This document shows, in pieces, positions 1-8,259 of a DNA stretch of 47,352 nt. Positions within the stretch are counted from its first letter, which is position 1; each line of letters begins with the position of its first letter. The translations under genes were made by a program, and so were the position numbers. Source of the stretch: an archaeon (GTDB taxonomy: Archaea > Iainarchaeota > Iainarchaeia > Iainarchaeales > DTGL01); assembly GCA_029258755.1 (NCBI GenBank), contig JAPDKC010000004.1, forward strand, positions 1-47,352, written 5' to 3'. The notes under the pieces were generated by a model. It had not been told where the DNA came from, did no database searches, and saw nothing but the letters and a program-made list of their open reading frames with translations.

Positions 1-312
1 TGAACAGGCTTACCAAGCCGCTTGCTGTCCTTTCATCCGCCTGGAATAGTTCCGCAAGCAGAACGGCTTTTGCTTTATCCTTTGCACTGTGCTTAGCGGT
101 CTTCCTGGCCTCTGTTCCGCAACTCTATAAGCTCCACACTATCAACAGAGCTTTTTATGAGGTAAAGAATGTTTTTCTAAGCACTCTATCCTGGCTCTAT
201 TGTAAGCAGCCCAATTAACCTTTTTCTTGTTCCTTTCTTTGTATGGGAACTTTTTGCTTGATATTTGGTCAAGCAGGTCGTTTAGTATTCTGTCAGGCAT
301 CCACTGGGACAT
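1..312 (-). pseudogene. Frameshifted 5' part of a DDE-type transposase, cut by window edge
   Basis: Read leftward from ATG at 312, the frame gives MSQWMPDRILNDLLDQ and then AAYNRARIE before stopping at 142-144. The coding sense continues in a second frame (KNILYLIKSSVDSVELIEL) and then a third (KHSAKDKAKAVLLAEL, ERTASGLVSLF). That three-part arrangement (N-terminal lead, GRP/KHS-type linker, helix-rich block) resembles the N-terminal half of archaeal DDE transposases, but I cannot name the IS family. Two frame changes, the first at an A-run near 172-178 and the second near 105-115, make it a probable pseudogene. The rest lies outside the window. Sequencing error in the A-run is an alternative for the first break. 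Confidence 0.5.
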
Positions 313-319
313 AAAAAAC

Positions 320-358
320 AATAGAACCGAAACGCTTGCACAGATTTTCGGTTCTATT
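320..358. repeat. 13-bp perfect inverted repeat (hairpin)
   Basis: AATAGAACCGAAA at 320-332 is perfectly inverted at 346-358 with a 13-base spacer, followed by a short T-run. It sits just outside the start of the decayed transposase and about 130 bp before the surface-protein gene. It could be a subterminal palindrome of the old element or a transcript-end hairpin. The remaining bases 359-490 hold no gene; a TATA-like A/T stretch near 453-466 probably serves the next gene. Confidence 0.6.
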
Positions 359-490
359 TTTCTAACCTCACCACCCTAAAACTATGCGAATATTTAATCC
401 TTATTTAGGTAGCTATGAGTAGCTGCGATTTTGATGCAAAGCCCTTATTGTAGAAAAATTTATTAACTCCAAATAACCTATTGTTTTCTT

Positions 491-3400
491 ATGAAAACAA
501 AAAAAGAAATGACATCTAAGTCTATTTTTACTTTTCTTGTGATTGTTATATTCATATTTTTACTTCTATTCTCATTATTTTTTATTAAAGCTGTTTGGGC
601 TCCTGGTGGCCCAGCTCAACCACCCACAAATCCAGCCCCGGGAGAACCACCAGAGGAACCCTCTCCTACACCAACACCAAGTAATGGTGACGAAGATGGA
701 TCTGAAGCTCCTGGTGGCCCAGCTCAACCACCCACAAATCCAGCCCCGGGAGAACCACCAGAGGAACCCTCTCCTACACCAACCCCTACTCCAACGCCTC
801 AAACTTGTGAAGAAAAATGTTGGTGTGAGGGAGATACGCTAGTTTGCCAGCACGAGGATTGTAGCACAGAAAGCAAATATTGTAAATATGGGTGTGCAGG
901 AGGCAAATGCATCGAGGATAAGTACCCTCCAACAACACGGAGTAATCTTATTCACAATATGTGGTACGCTAACCCAGTTTATGTTTCGCTTAGCTGTTAC
1001 GATGCTATTAGCGGCTGTGAGCATACTTATTATTGTTATGATACTAAACCAGGGTGCAAGCCAAATAAAGAAGGAAAACGATTTAGCATTTCGTGTCCTG
1101 GTGGAGAGGTTTGCAAGTATTATGTGCGTTTTTATTCTGTTGACAAGGAGGGGAATGAAGAACATATAAAAAGTGTTAAGTTTCGGATAGATAATGCAAA
1201 GCCTGAAGTTGAATATACTGGAAGCACAGGCACGGTTGAAGGAAAGGCAAAAATAAGCTTTAGCTGCAAGGATGAAGGCTCTGGTTGTGCGGCAATTAAA
1301 TACCGCTTGGACAACAGCAGCTGGCGTACCTATGCAAATGAATTTTATGTAAGCGATGAAGGAGCGCATGTGATAAAGTTCTATGCTGTGGATAAAGTAG
1401 GAAATGAAAGCGAAAGAAAGCAAACAAGCTTTACTATAATAAATCCGTTAGAGACGTTGGAGATATACAATGTGCGTGTTTTAGAGGTAAAGGCACATAG
1501 TGCTAAGATAATGTGGGAAACAAGCGTAGAGGCTTATGGTGAGGTGCTGTATGGAACTACAAAAAGCTTAGGGCTTAGCAAAAAAAGCAGCTTTGGAACT
1601 TTGCATGAAGTTTTGCTCGATGATTTGGAGGAAGCGACAACCTACTACTTCAAGGTTCGAGCTTGGAATAGTGCTAAAAGCGTTGAAACAGAGATACTTG
1701 AATTTAGTACCTTATATGAAAACTTTCAGATAAAAGAAGTGTTGGTTAAGGCATTTACGAGCCATGCTGAAGTAAGCTGGTTTACAACAGTTGCTAGCGA
1801 GTGCGAACTTTTCTATAAATTAACTTATGACAATGCCTTGCAATCTGTTAAAAGTGAAGGAATAAGCCATCAAGTAATGTTGCAGGATTTGGAACCAGAT
1901 AGCAGCTATTGGTTCGAGATTGTTTGTAAAAGAGGAGCAGAAGCTGTAAGGTATGAAGGAAGCTTTATTACCTCAGAGGTGCCAGCAAAACCAGCCATAA
2001 CAGAAATAATTGTTGAGCCTAGCGCTCAAGCGATACCTGAAGGTTACTTAGTTAAATTTATAGGCGTACTCACCAATGTAGAAGAAGCTAGCTACGAATG
2101 GAACTTTGGTGATGGAACAAAAGAGGAAGGAACAATTAGCGAAAGCAATGCTGAAGGGACAGAAATAAGGCGCATAACCACTTTGCATGCATTCTATTTG
2201 GAAGAGGAAGATGAAAAGATCTTCGAGGTAAAGCTGAAGCTAATACAAGAAGGCAAAGTTGTTGATGAAAAGAGTGTTAGTGTAGTTGTTACAAGAGCGT
2301 ATATAAAAGCCGTTATGCTTGAGCCAAAATACGCTGCAGAAAAATCAAGGCCTGTTACCGTTAAAATAAAGCTTTTGGACAAGTACAATAATCCTGTTGA
2401 TTCTAGTAGGCTCACCTATCTCCAAGCGTATGTGCTCGGAAATAAATTAGATCTTAAAGAAGAAGAGGCAGGAATCTTCAAAGGAACAATTTATGAACCG
2501 TATTTGAGAATAAATAATATAGAATTTGTGACTGTAAAGGCGGCAGCTCCTGTAGAAGGTGCTCTAAGAGAGCTAAGCACAAGGCTTGCAGTTAGATTTA
2601 GGCCTTTAGAGCTTAAGATCGCAAACCCATTCGCTAATGAGCGCTTTTATTTGGGCTCAAAGCTCGGCACTTATAGATTTGCTTTTATGCTGAATGAAAG
2701 AATACCTGCTACTTATCCCTACCTCAGCGCAAAGCTTGTTTCTAAGCATTGGGAGAAGAACCTTGATGTTACTATTAACGAATCGTTTGGCAATGCTGTA
2801 TATGTTGATATAAATCATGTAATCACTGAAGAAGACGTAGAAAACGGCTTAGCGATCCTGCTTGAAGGACAAGACGCTTACGGCAACCAGCTCAGTGCTA
2901 AAATAGACATTCCAATCGAGAAAGAGAATCCTTTATTTGATATAGTAGTTGTTGCTCCCAGGGAGAAAGTGCTTGAAGTACTTAAGGAAAAGAATCTTGT
3001 TGTGAGAATAAATTCCATTCAGAATCTAAAAGGCAAGATAAGCGTGCAATGTAACGGAATAAGCGGTTACATGAAATATGATGAAAAGAGCGATCTCTAC
3101 TATTTTCCAATAAAACTTCCAGCAACCTATAATAAAGACGAACTTCACTGCAAAATATTTGGAACTGCCATAAATGCAGACGCTGCAGATGTGGAGGAGG
3201 TAAGCTTTACAGTTCTCTCAGCGCTCAAGATAGAATTCATTCAGCCAAAAAGCGGCGAGCAAGCAAGGTTAGCGCCTATAGATGAAATAAAGATAAAAGT
3301 GCGCTATGCAAACAACGAGCCTTTAGCTATCTCAGAATTGAAAGGCACCCTTATTGTGGACGATGAATCCCATAACATCACTCTCAAGAAAGAAAATGGC

Positions 3401-3802
3401 TTCTATGTTGCTAAGCTCCCTAAAGCGATTGATTTTGGCGAGCATAAAATAAGCTTGAAGCTCGAAGAGCCGCTTAAGGGAGAAAAAACCGCATATGTTA
3501 AGATAAATAAAGCATTGAAGCCGCAAGAAGTTTTGCTAGCGCTTGCAATAATATTCGCTAGCGCCTTATTCGTTTACTTCGTAATTAGAGTAGTGCTTAA
3601 GATTAAGGATGCTAGAGCATTGCTTTTACATCACCGCAAAAAACTTATAGCCCTTCTGAAGAAAACTAAGGCAGAATACTTTAAGAGACACATTAGCGAG
3701 AGCGAATTTAGAAAGCGCTATGAAAAAGCTAAAAAAGAGTTGCGCGAGGTTGAGAGGAAACTTAAGAGGAAGGAATACTTATTCTTCTGGCGCAAACTCT
3801 AA
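491..3802 (+). CDS. Large membrane-anchored surface protein with Pro-rich stalk, FN3 and PKD-like domains
   Basis: Predicted 1103-aa secreted protein of unknown function. Residues about 11-34 form a signal or anchor helix. They are followed by a low-complexity Pro/Gly/Glu/Thr stalk (about 36-103) built from a duplicated unit ending in PSPTPTP. A Cys-rich block (about 105-220), Ig-like segments, two fibronectin-III-like domains (about 323-410 and 413-495) and a PKD-like segment with WNFGDGT (about 536-542) come next. A C-terminal transmembrane helix lies at about 1013-1037, leaving a basic, coiled-coil-prone tail of about 65 residues in the cytoplasm. The topology suggests a cell-surface adhesin or sheath protein fixed at its C-terminus. 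It is convergent with the histone gene, overlapping by 4 bp. Confidence 0.75.
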   Translation: MKTKKEMTSKSIFTFLVIVIFIFLLLFSLFFIKAVWAPGGPAQPPTNPAPGEPPEEPSPTPTPSNGDEDGSEAPGGPAQPPTNPAPGEPPEEPSPTPTPTPTPQTCEEKCWCEGDTLVCQHEDCSTESKYCKYGCAGGKCIEDKYPPTTRSNLIHNMWYANPVYVSLSCYDAISGCEHTYYCYDTKPGCKPNKEGKRFSISCPGGEVCKYYVRFYSVDKEGNEEHIKSVKFRIDNAKPEVEYTGSTGTVEGKAKISFSCKDEGSGCAAIKYRLDNSSWRTYANEFYVSDEGAHVIKFYAVDKVGNESERKQTSFTIINPLETLEIYNVRVLEVKAHSAKIMWETSVEAYGEVLYGTTKSLGLSKKSSFGTLHEVLLDDLEEATTYYFKVRAWNSAKSVETEILEFSTLYENFQIKEVLVKAFTSHAEVSWFTTVASECELFYKLTYDNALQSVKSEGISHQVMLQDLEPDSSYWFEIVCKRGAEAVRYEGSFITSEVPAKPAITEIIVEPSAQAIPEGYLVKFIGVLTNVEEASYEWNFGDGTKEEGTISESNAEGTEIRRITTLHAFYLEEEDEKIFEVKLKLIQEGKVVDEKSVSVVVTRAYIKAVMLEPKYAAEKSRPVTVKIKLLDKYNNPVDSSRLTYLQAYVLGNKLDLKEEEAGIFKGTIYEPYLRINNIEFVTVKAAAPVEGALRELSTRLAVRFRPLELKIANPFANERFYLGSKLGTYRFAFMLNERIPATYPYLSAKLVSKHWEKNLDVTINESFGNAVYVDINHVITEEDVENGLAILLEGQDAYGNQLSAKIDIPIEKENPLFDIVVVAPREKVLEVLKEKNLVVRINSIQNLKGKISVQCNGISGYMKYDEKSDLYYFPIKLPATYNKDELHCKIFGTAINADAADVEEVSFTVLSALKIEFIQPKSGEQARLAPIDEIKIKVRYANNEPLAISELKGTLIVDDESHNITLKKENGFYVAKLPKAIDFGEHKISLKLEEPLKGEKTAYVKINKALKPQEVLLALAIIFASALFVYFVIRVVLKIKDARALLLHHRKKLIALLKKTKAEYFKRHISESEFRKRYEKAKKELREVERKLKRKEYLFFWRKL
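599..783 (+). repeat. Tandem 77-bp identical repeat in the stalk region
   Basis: Bases 599-675 recur without a mismatch at 707-783 (offset 108 bp, 36 codons). The repeat encodes the stalk unit beginning APGGPAQPPTNPAPGEPPEE. Identity at synonymous sites implies recent duplication or ongoing homogenisation, so stalk length may vary between strains. Confidence 0.9.
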
Positions 3803-4005
3803 AGCTGCTTTGCCGCTAACCTTATGTCGTCAGCGGTTATCGTTTTCCTTTTTGCATGCTCTGCCAATGCTTTTGCCTTTAAAGAAAGCCTCATTCCTTC
3901 CTCCTCAAGAAGCCTTGCAAGTTCTATTACTGCTGATTCGCTTACACGCAAGCCGCTGGCCTTTCTTATTATTCTATCTACCGCAGCAAGTGGCAACTCG
4001 CCCAT
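3799..4005 (-). CDS. Archaeal histone
   Basis: Single histone-fold protein of 68 aa when started at ATG 4005 (the upstream ATG at 4017 would add four residues; the MGELPLAAVDRIIRKA start matches the family). The alpha1 segment LPLAAVDRIIRKASG, the long middle helix (SESAVIELARLLEEE) and the C-terminal KRKTITADDIRLAAKQL with the conserved T-x-x-D-I motif are all present, at the usual 66-70 aa length. It should dimerise and wrap DNA. It is transcribed divergently from the Hef helicase gene across about 160 bp of A/T-rich promoter DNA. Confidence 0.95.
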   Translation of the reverse strand: MGELPLAAVDRIIRKASGLRVSESAVIELARLLEEEGMRLSLKAKALAEHAKRKTITADDIRLAAKQL

Positions 4006-4165
4006 AAACAACACCAATAAAGAGTATAAAGCTAAATAATAAAAAGCTTTGCTTTTTTGCTCAAAATAAGGTCTTTTAGGTTTTTAATCTTTAAATTCGG
4101 CTGAAATAAGGTTTTTTATTTAAGCATTTATCATTTAAAACCTTTTAATTTCTATTTTTGCTATT

Positions 4166-5746
4166 ATGGAATTTTTTGAGCATCCTCTTATAAAACCGCA
4201 AAGCATCGAGAAGAGAGCTTATCAGGAGCGATTGGTAAAAAGTGCTTTGGAAAAGGGCAATACGCTCATAGTTGCTCCAACCGCTCTTGGCAAAACTGTT
4301 GTTGCTGCTGTGCTTGCAGCTTATGCGCTTGAAAAAGGCAAGAAGGTGCTTTTTTTAGCACCAACAAAGCCGTTAGCGATGCAGCATCAAAAAACCTTGA
4401 AAAAAATCCTTAACATCCCTAAAAGCAGCATAGTTCTTATTACGGGGGCAAAGCCAGCCAAACACAGGTATTTGGCTTACAAAGAAGCAAAGGTAATAAG
4501 CGCTACGCCTCAATGCATAGAGAATGACTTAAAGCAAAAGCTGCTTAAGCTTGAGGAATTCGGCTTATGCGTATTTGATGAAGCCCACAGAGCCGTAGGA
4601 AATTATAGCTATGTGTTTATCGCTAATATGCTGAAGCAAACAAGCTGTTTAATTCTTGCACTTACGGCATCACCCGGCCATGAAAGAGAACGCATAGAAG
4701 AGATCTGCAAAAACCTAAATATAAAGAATGTTGAAATAGTTACGCTAAGCGACAAGGATGTTAAGCCATATGTAAGCGAAATAAAGCTTGAATGGCGAAG
4801 GGTTGATCTACCGCAAGAGTTTAAGGAAATAAAAAAAGCTTTAATGGAATTCATCAGGGAGAATGCTTCTAAACTAAAAGAGTGTCCGCTTACAAAGATG
4901 CCAAAGCAAGATTACTTCAATAGGGCAAAGCTGCTTAAACTTCAGGAGAAGGTAAGCAAGCTTATTGAAAAGAATGGAAAAGCGCAGCCAGAGCTTTATA
5001 CGCTAGCAGCAAGAATAGCAGCTCTTATAAAGGCAAATCACGCATTGCTCCTTATAGAAACTCAGGGACCAGAAGCTTTATGGGCATACTTAAATAGATC
5101 TTATAAAAAGGATAGGAAAAGCAAGGCAGGAAGCTTATTTTTCAAGGATAAAAACATTGCAAAAGCTGCCTTTTTCGCTAGAGAGCTTGTCGAAAGAAAT
5201 GAAAAGCATCCAAAGATAAAAATGCTTAAGCAGATAATAGCAGAACAGCTCGCTCAGAACCCAGAAAGCAGGATAATAGTGTTTAATCATTATCGCGACT
5301 CTGTAGCACTAATCGAGGAAGAATTAAATAAGATGCCTGATGTAAGGGCAAAACGCTTCGTTGGCCAGGCAAAGAGGCAGAGCAAAGGAATGAGCCAAAA
5401 AGAGCAAGCGCAAGTAATAAAGGAATTTGAAGCCAATAAGATCAATGTTTTGATAGCAACAAGCGTTGCTGAAGAGGGCTTAGATATTCCTGCCTGCGAT
5501 TTGGTTATTTTTTATGAGCCGGTGCCAAGCGAAATAAGGCATATACAAAGACGCGGCAGAACAGCCCGCTTGCGAAGCGGCAGGGTTGTAATCCTTATAG
5601 CAAGAGGAACGAGGGATGAAGCGTACTATTGGGCAGCAAAACACAAAGAAAGAAAAATGATAAGCGAATTAAAGAATATGAAGGAAAGGAAAAAAGGTGC
5701 TAAGCAGAAAACGCTAACTGATTATGCAGGTGATTGGGTTGGCTGA
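4166..5746 (+). CDS. hef: Hef/FANCM-type superfamily 2 DNA helicase (helicase half only)
   Basis: 526-aa DEAH helicase that should unwind or remodel stalled forks and branched DNA. Motif I is APTALGKT (residues 37-44), where the family norm is PTGLGKT: the first Gly is Ala. The DEAH box is at 138-141 (VFDEAHRAVG), the SAT-like motif reads LTASPG, and motif VI is QRRGRTAR near residue 480. In euryarchaeal Hef the C-terminus continues into an XPF-type nuclease. Here the frame stops after TLTDYAGDWVG and the nuclease is a separate gene that overlaps by 23 bp in the next frame. The pair is probably co-translated. Confidence 0.92.
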   Translation: MEFFEHPLIKPQSIEKRAYQERLVKSALEKGNTLIVAPTALGKTVVAAVLAAYALEKGKKVLFLAPTKPLAMQHQKTLKKILNIPKSSIVLITGAKPAKHRYLAYKEAKVISATPQCIENDLKQKLLKLEEFGLCVFDEAHRAVGNYSYVFIANMLKQTSCLILALTASPGHERERIEEICKNLNIKNVEIVTLSDKDVKPYVSEIKLEWRRVDLPQEFKEIKKALMEFIRENASKLKECPLTKMPKQDYFNRAKLLKLQEKVSKLIEKNGKAQPELYTLAARIAALIKANHALLLIETQGPEALWAYLNRSYKKDRKSKAGSLFFKDKNIAKAAFFARELVERNEKHPKIKMLKQIIAEQLAQNPESRIIVFNHYRDSVALIEEELNKMPDVRAKRFVGQAKRQSKGMSQKEQAQVIKEFEANKINVLIATSVAEEGLDIPACDLVIFYEPVPSEIRHIQRRGRTARLRSGRVVILIARGTRDEAYYWAAKHKERKMISELKNMKERKKGAKQKTLTDYAGDWVG

Positions 5747-6434
5747 GCAAAAGCAAGATACGCTTGCAAAATATGTTAAAAGCGATAAGCCGATCGTTTT
5801 TGCCGATGTAAGAGAAAGCCATTCTGAGGTAGCTGAATTTCTGCGCAGAAAAGGCGTTGATGTAAGGGAAATAATGTTGGAAATAGGGGATTATCTTATA
5901 AGCGATCAAATTGTTATAGAAAGAAAAACGGCAAGCGATTTCTTAGCAAGCTTGATAGATGGCAGGCTTTTCAATCAATTAACTCAAATGCTAAACTATG
6001 AAAAACCGTTGCTAATAATAGAAGGCACTCCAAGAGAGCTTTTCTTTCTGAGGAATATAAATGCAAATGCTTTAATAGGCGCTTTAGCTTCGATAGCTTT
6101 GGACTTTAGGGTTCCCATACTTTTCTCAGATGGCAGAGCTCAAACAGCCAACTATATATACATAATCGCAAAAAGAGCACAGCAAAGCAAGGAAAAAGAA
6201 ATAAGCTTGCGGAAAAAACAAGCTTTTTCGCTTAAGGAATGGCAGCAGTTTATAGTAGAATCTTTGCCGGGAGTTGGACCAAAAACAGCCAAAAGCTTGC
6301 TGAAGCATTTTGGCTCTGTCAAAGCTATATTTAATGCCTCTCTAAAAGATTTAGAAAAAATCCCCGGTATGGGTAAAAGGAAGGCGAAAAAAATAATAGA
6401 GGTTTTGGAATCAAAATATAATAATAAGGAGTGA
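5724..6434 (+). CDS. XPF/ERCC4-family structure-specific nuclease (nuclease half of Hef)
   Basis: 236-aa protein with the ERCC4 nuclease domain followed by tandem helix-hairpin-helix motifs. Active-site residues are visible: ADVRES (Asp28), GDY (55-57) and the diagnostic ERKTASD at 66-72. The HhH region begins at SLPGVGPKTAKSLL and continues with IPGMGKRKAKKI. It should cut 3'-flap or fork DNA as a homodimer, as in archaeal XPF and Hef. The start ATG lies inside the end of the helicase gene. Its stop codon (6432-6434) is immediately followed by the first base of tRNA-Gly, with no spacer. Confidence 0.93.
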   Translation: MQVIGLAEQKQDTLAKYVKSDKPIVFADVRESHSEVAEFLRRKGVDVREIMLEIGDYLISDQIVIERKTASDFLASLIDGRLFNQLTQMLNYEKPLLIIEGTPRELFFLRNINANALIGALASIALDFRVPILFSDGRAQTANYIYIIAKRAQQSKEKEISLRKKQAFSLKEWQQFIVESLPGVGPKTAKSLLKHFGSVKAIFNASLKDLEKIPGMGKRKAKKIIEVLESKYNNKE

Positions 6435-6526
6435 GCGACCGTCGTCTAGTGGCAGGACACCAGCCCCCCAAGCTCCGAACGGAGCATGGAAAGCTGGTAG
6501 CCCGGGTTCGAATCCCGGCGGTCGCA
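6435..6526 (+). tRNA. tRNA-Gly (CCC) with predicted 21-nt intron
   Basis: The acceptor stem GCGACCG (6435-6441) pairs with CGGTCGC (6519-6525), with discriminator A6526 and no encoded CCA. The T-arm has GGTTCGAATCC. Anticodon stem CCAGC (6460-6464) pairs with GCTGG (6493-6497). The loop is 21 nt too long, so an intron after position 37 (about 6471-6491) is inferred, giving a 71-nt mature tRNA with anticodon CCC (6467-6469). The intron forms hairpin GCTCC-GAAC-GGAGC. Position 33 would be C instead of the near-universal U, and the splice region is not a textbook BHB, so exact boundaries are uncertain. Confidence 0.85.
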
Positions 6527-6529
6527 TTT

Positions 6530-7315
6530 TTAAAGCTTCAAAAAAGCAAGCTTTTTCGCTGGCGCGATTATCTCGCAGCGCTCAGCAATCTTTATCAAAA
6601 AATCCTGGAACATCACAGTAGCTTTTATTTCTTCTTTTTTTATAAAATCTAAGATTTCAGCTACATCGCTTGCGGGTACTATGAGAGCATTACTTTGCAT
6701 AACACCGCTTATCTTTGCAAGCTTTTCTAGCGCTGCTGGCTCTGCTGTGATTATAACTTCCTTCGGCTTTTCTTTCTCCAGAAGAAGCTTTAGTATTTTT
6801 GCTAGCGAACTTTTATCTAAGATAACTCTATCTCGAAAGCCCAATTCCTTCAGCATCTCTATCTGCTTTTTTAACACCTTGTTTATATAGCTCAGCTGGC
6901 TTATCTTTTTTTCCAAGGAGTTTTGAACCCTTTCTATATCGCTAACATAAAAACCAATGCTTTTTTTCGCTACTTCCAGTAAATCCTGGTCTTCTTTACT
7001 CCTTTGTACAAGAATTGAAAGCTCTTTTACTATCTCCTCAGGGCTTTGCTCTTTAAGCACGGCTTCATTAAGCTTAAGGATAAGCTTGTTTTTCATCTCT
7101 AGCTGAAGCATCGCTAAGCCCTTATCTGTTATGAAAATCGCGTTTTTCTTCCTTCTTATAAACCCCAGAGCTTCTAGATCCTTTAGAGTTCTGCTTAATG
7201 CAGCTCTTGCCGAGTTTATGTTGGAATAATCCCCTAAAATACTTGCAAGCAAAGCAGTATAGCTAATGCCCGGCTTTTGCTTTATAATTAACAAAATAGA
7301 ATTTTTTGAAGCCAT
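6530..7315 (-). CDS. Winged-helix transcriptional regulator, archaeal, unknown target
   Basis: About 261 aa from ATG 7315, preferred because upstream residues look non-coding. The N-terminal 70 residues form a winged helix (KQKPGISYTALLASILG, then SRTLKDLEALGFIRRKKN and an ITDKGLAML wing). A central coiled coil (about 75-155) suggests dimerisation. The C-terminal segment (KPKEVIITAEPAALEKL onward) is an alpha/beta domain that could bind a ligand or mediate contacts. It is convergent with tRNA-Gly and ends 3 bp after it. Confidence 0.6.
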   Translation of the reverse strand: MASKNSILLIIKQKPGISYTALLASILGDYSNINSARAALSRTLKDLEALGFIRRKKNAIFITDKGLAMLQLEMKNKLILKLNEAVLKEQSPEEIVKELSILVQRSKEDQDLLEVAKKSIGFYVSDIERVQNSLEKKISQLSYINKVLKKQIEMLKELGFRDRVILDKSSLAKILKLLLEKEKPKEVIITAEPAALEKLAKISGVMQSNALIVPASDVAEILDFIKKEEIKATVMFQDFLIKIAERCEIIAPAKKLAFLKL

Positions 7316-7354
7316 GTTAATAGAAAGGAGCAAAATTAGTTTAATCGTTTTTAT

Positions 7355-7630
7355 TTATACAAGCTGCACGCGCTTCATGCGCTTTCCTAAGCTGAAAACC
7401 TGTTTTGCACCGCAAACAGAGCAAACGGCAACAAAGGTCGGCTTCTTGTTAAGCTTCTTCTTCAACGCTATCGCTTTATACTTGCCTCCGTAGCCGGCTA
7501 TGTTTGCCTCGTGCCTTCTCGTACCCTTTGCAAGCGTTCTTGCCTTTCCGCCTCTATATTCCTTTATCGTATGCTCAGTATGCCTCTTGCACTTTTTACA
7601 ATAGCGCTTTATTCTCTTTGGAAGCTCCAT
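7355..7630 (-). CDS. rpl44e: Ribosomal protein eL42 (L44e)
   Basis: 91-aa zinc-binding large-subunit protein, starting at MELPKRIKRYCKKCKRHTEH. Two CxxC pairs (CKKC near 11-14 and CSVC near 71-74) make the zinc ribbon. The Lys/Arg-rich middle and GKYKA segment are typical of the family, as is the length. The start is set at ATG 7630; a start three codons upstream is possible. It lies downstream of Cgi121 on the same strand. Confidence 0.95.
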   Translation of the reverse strand: MELPKRIKRYCKKCKRHTEHTIKEYRGGKARTLAKGTRRHEANIAGYGGKYKAIALKKKLNKKPTFVAVCSVCGAKQVFSLGKRMKRVQLV

Positions 7631-7691
7631 TTTAAGCACCCTTTATGCAAAATGAGATTAATATTTTTTTGGTAAGGAAACTTTAAAAAAG

Positions 7692-8213
7692 CTATTCGAG
7701 TATTCTGCATAACGCCTGCTTTTCCAGTATTGCTAGCTCCAAGGCATTTTGCTTTGGCATGTGTTTGTATGCAGAAAGGCAAGCGATTTTGTATAGCTTA
7801 GAAAGTTTTGCAACATTGGGCTTTAATTTGAATTCCCTCTCCTCGAATCCGTGCTTTTTCGCGCATTCAAGCATTTTTTTAGCTAACTGCTTGCTTTTGG
7901 AAGCTATCACAAGCACGTGCTTTTTTGTTCTTTTACAAGCAATCTCAATAGCTCTATTTATTTGTGTGGTGCAATAAAGGAAGAGTAGAAACTCTAAAGA
8001 AAGGTTTTTAGCAATCCCCTTGTTTTGTTTAAACGCTTGCTCTGCTTTTTCGATAGCGCTTATGATCTGGAGTTCGCTAACTATAGTTTCAGCAGGTATT
8101 AAAGCAAAAATAGCATGTTTTGAAAGCAAACATTTATTAATCATTTCCTCCATATCTTCAGTAGAAGCAAAGCCCTTTTTTGTTATAACATGCAAATCGT
8201 TTATAGTTGCCAT
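7692..8213 (-). CDS. cgi121: KEOPS complex subunit Cgi121
   Basis: 173-aa protein matching the Cgi121/TPRKB fold. Diagnostic stretches are FALIPAETIVSELQI followed by AIEKAEQAF, and LEFLLFLYCTTQINRAI, the conserved Glu/Gln-Ile region that contacts Bud32. KEOPS makes the t6A37 modification on ANN-decoding tRNAs, and Cgi121 recruits the tRNA CCA end. No other KEOPS gene is in the window. It is divergent from eS8 across a 46-bp gap. Confidence 0.8.
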   Translation of the reverse strand: MATINDLHVITKKGFASTEDMEEMINKCLLSKHAIFALIPAETIVSELQIISAIEKAEQAFKQNKGIAKNLSLEFLLFLYCTTQINRAIEIACKRTKKHVLVIASKSKQLAKKMLECAKKHGFEEREFKLKPNVAKLSKLYKIACLSAYKHMPKQNALELAILEKQALCRILE

Positions 8214-8259
8214 AAAAAGCTTTTATTTGCAAAGTTTTTAATCCCTAACAGGTGATCGC

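Noticed and set aside
172-178. Programmed frameshift in the left-edge transposase
   Set aside because: The A-run is short and a second frame break follows, so decay is the simpler reading.
575-802. 75-aa minus-strand frame with repeated Trp/Gly-rich text
   Set aside because: It is merely the complement of the Pro-rich stalk repeat.
839-1423. 194-aa minus-strand frame
   Set aside because: Antisense to the surface protein; its text is low-information and has no motif.
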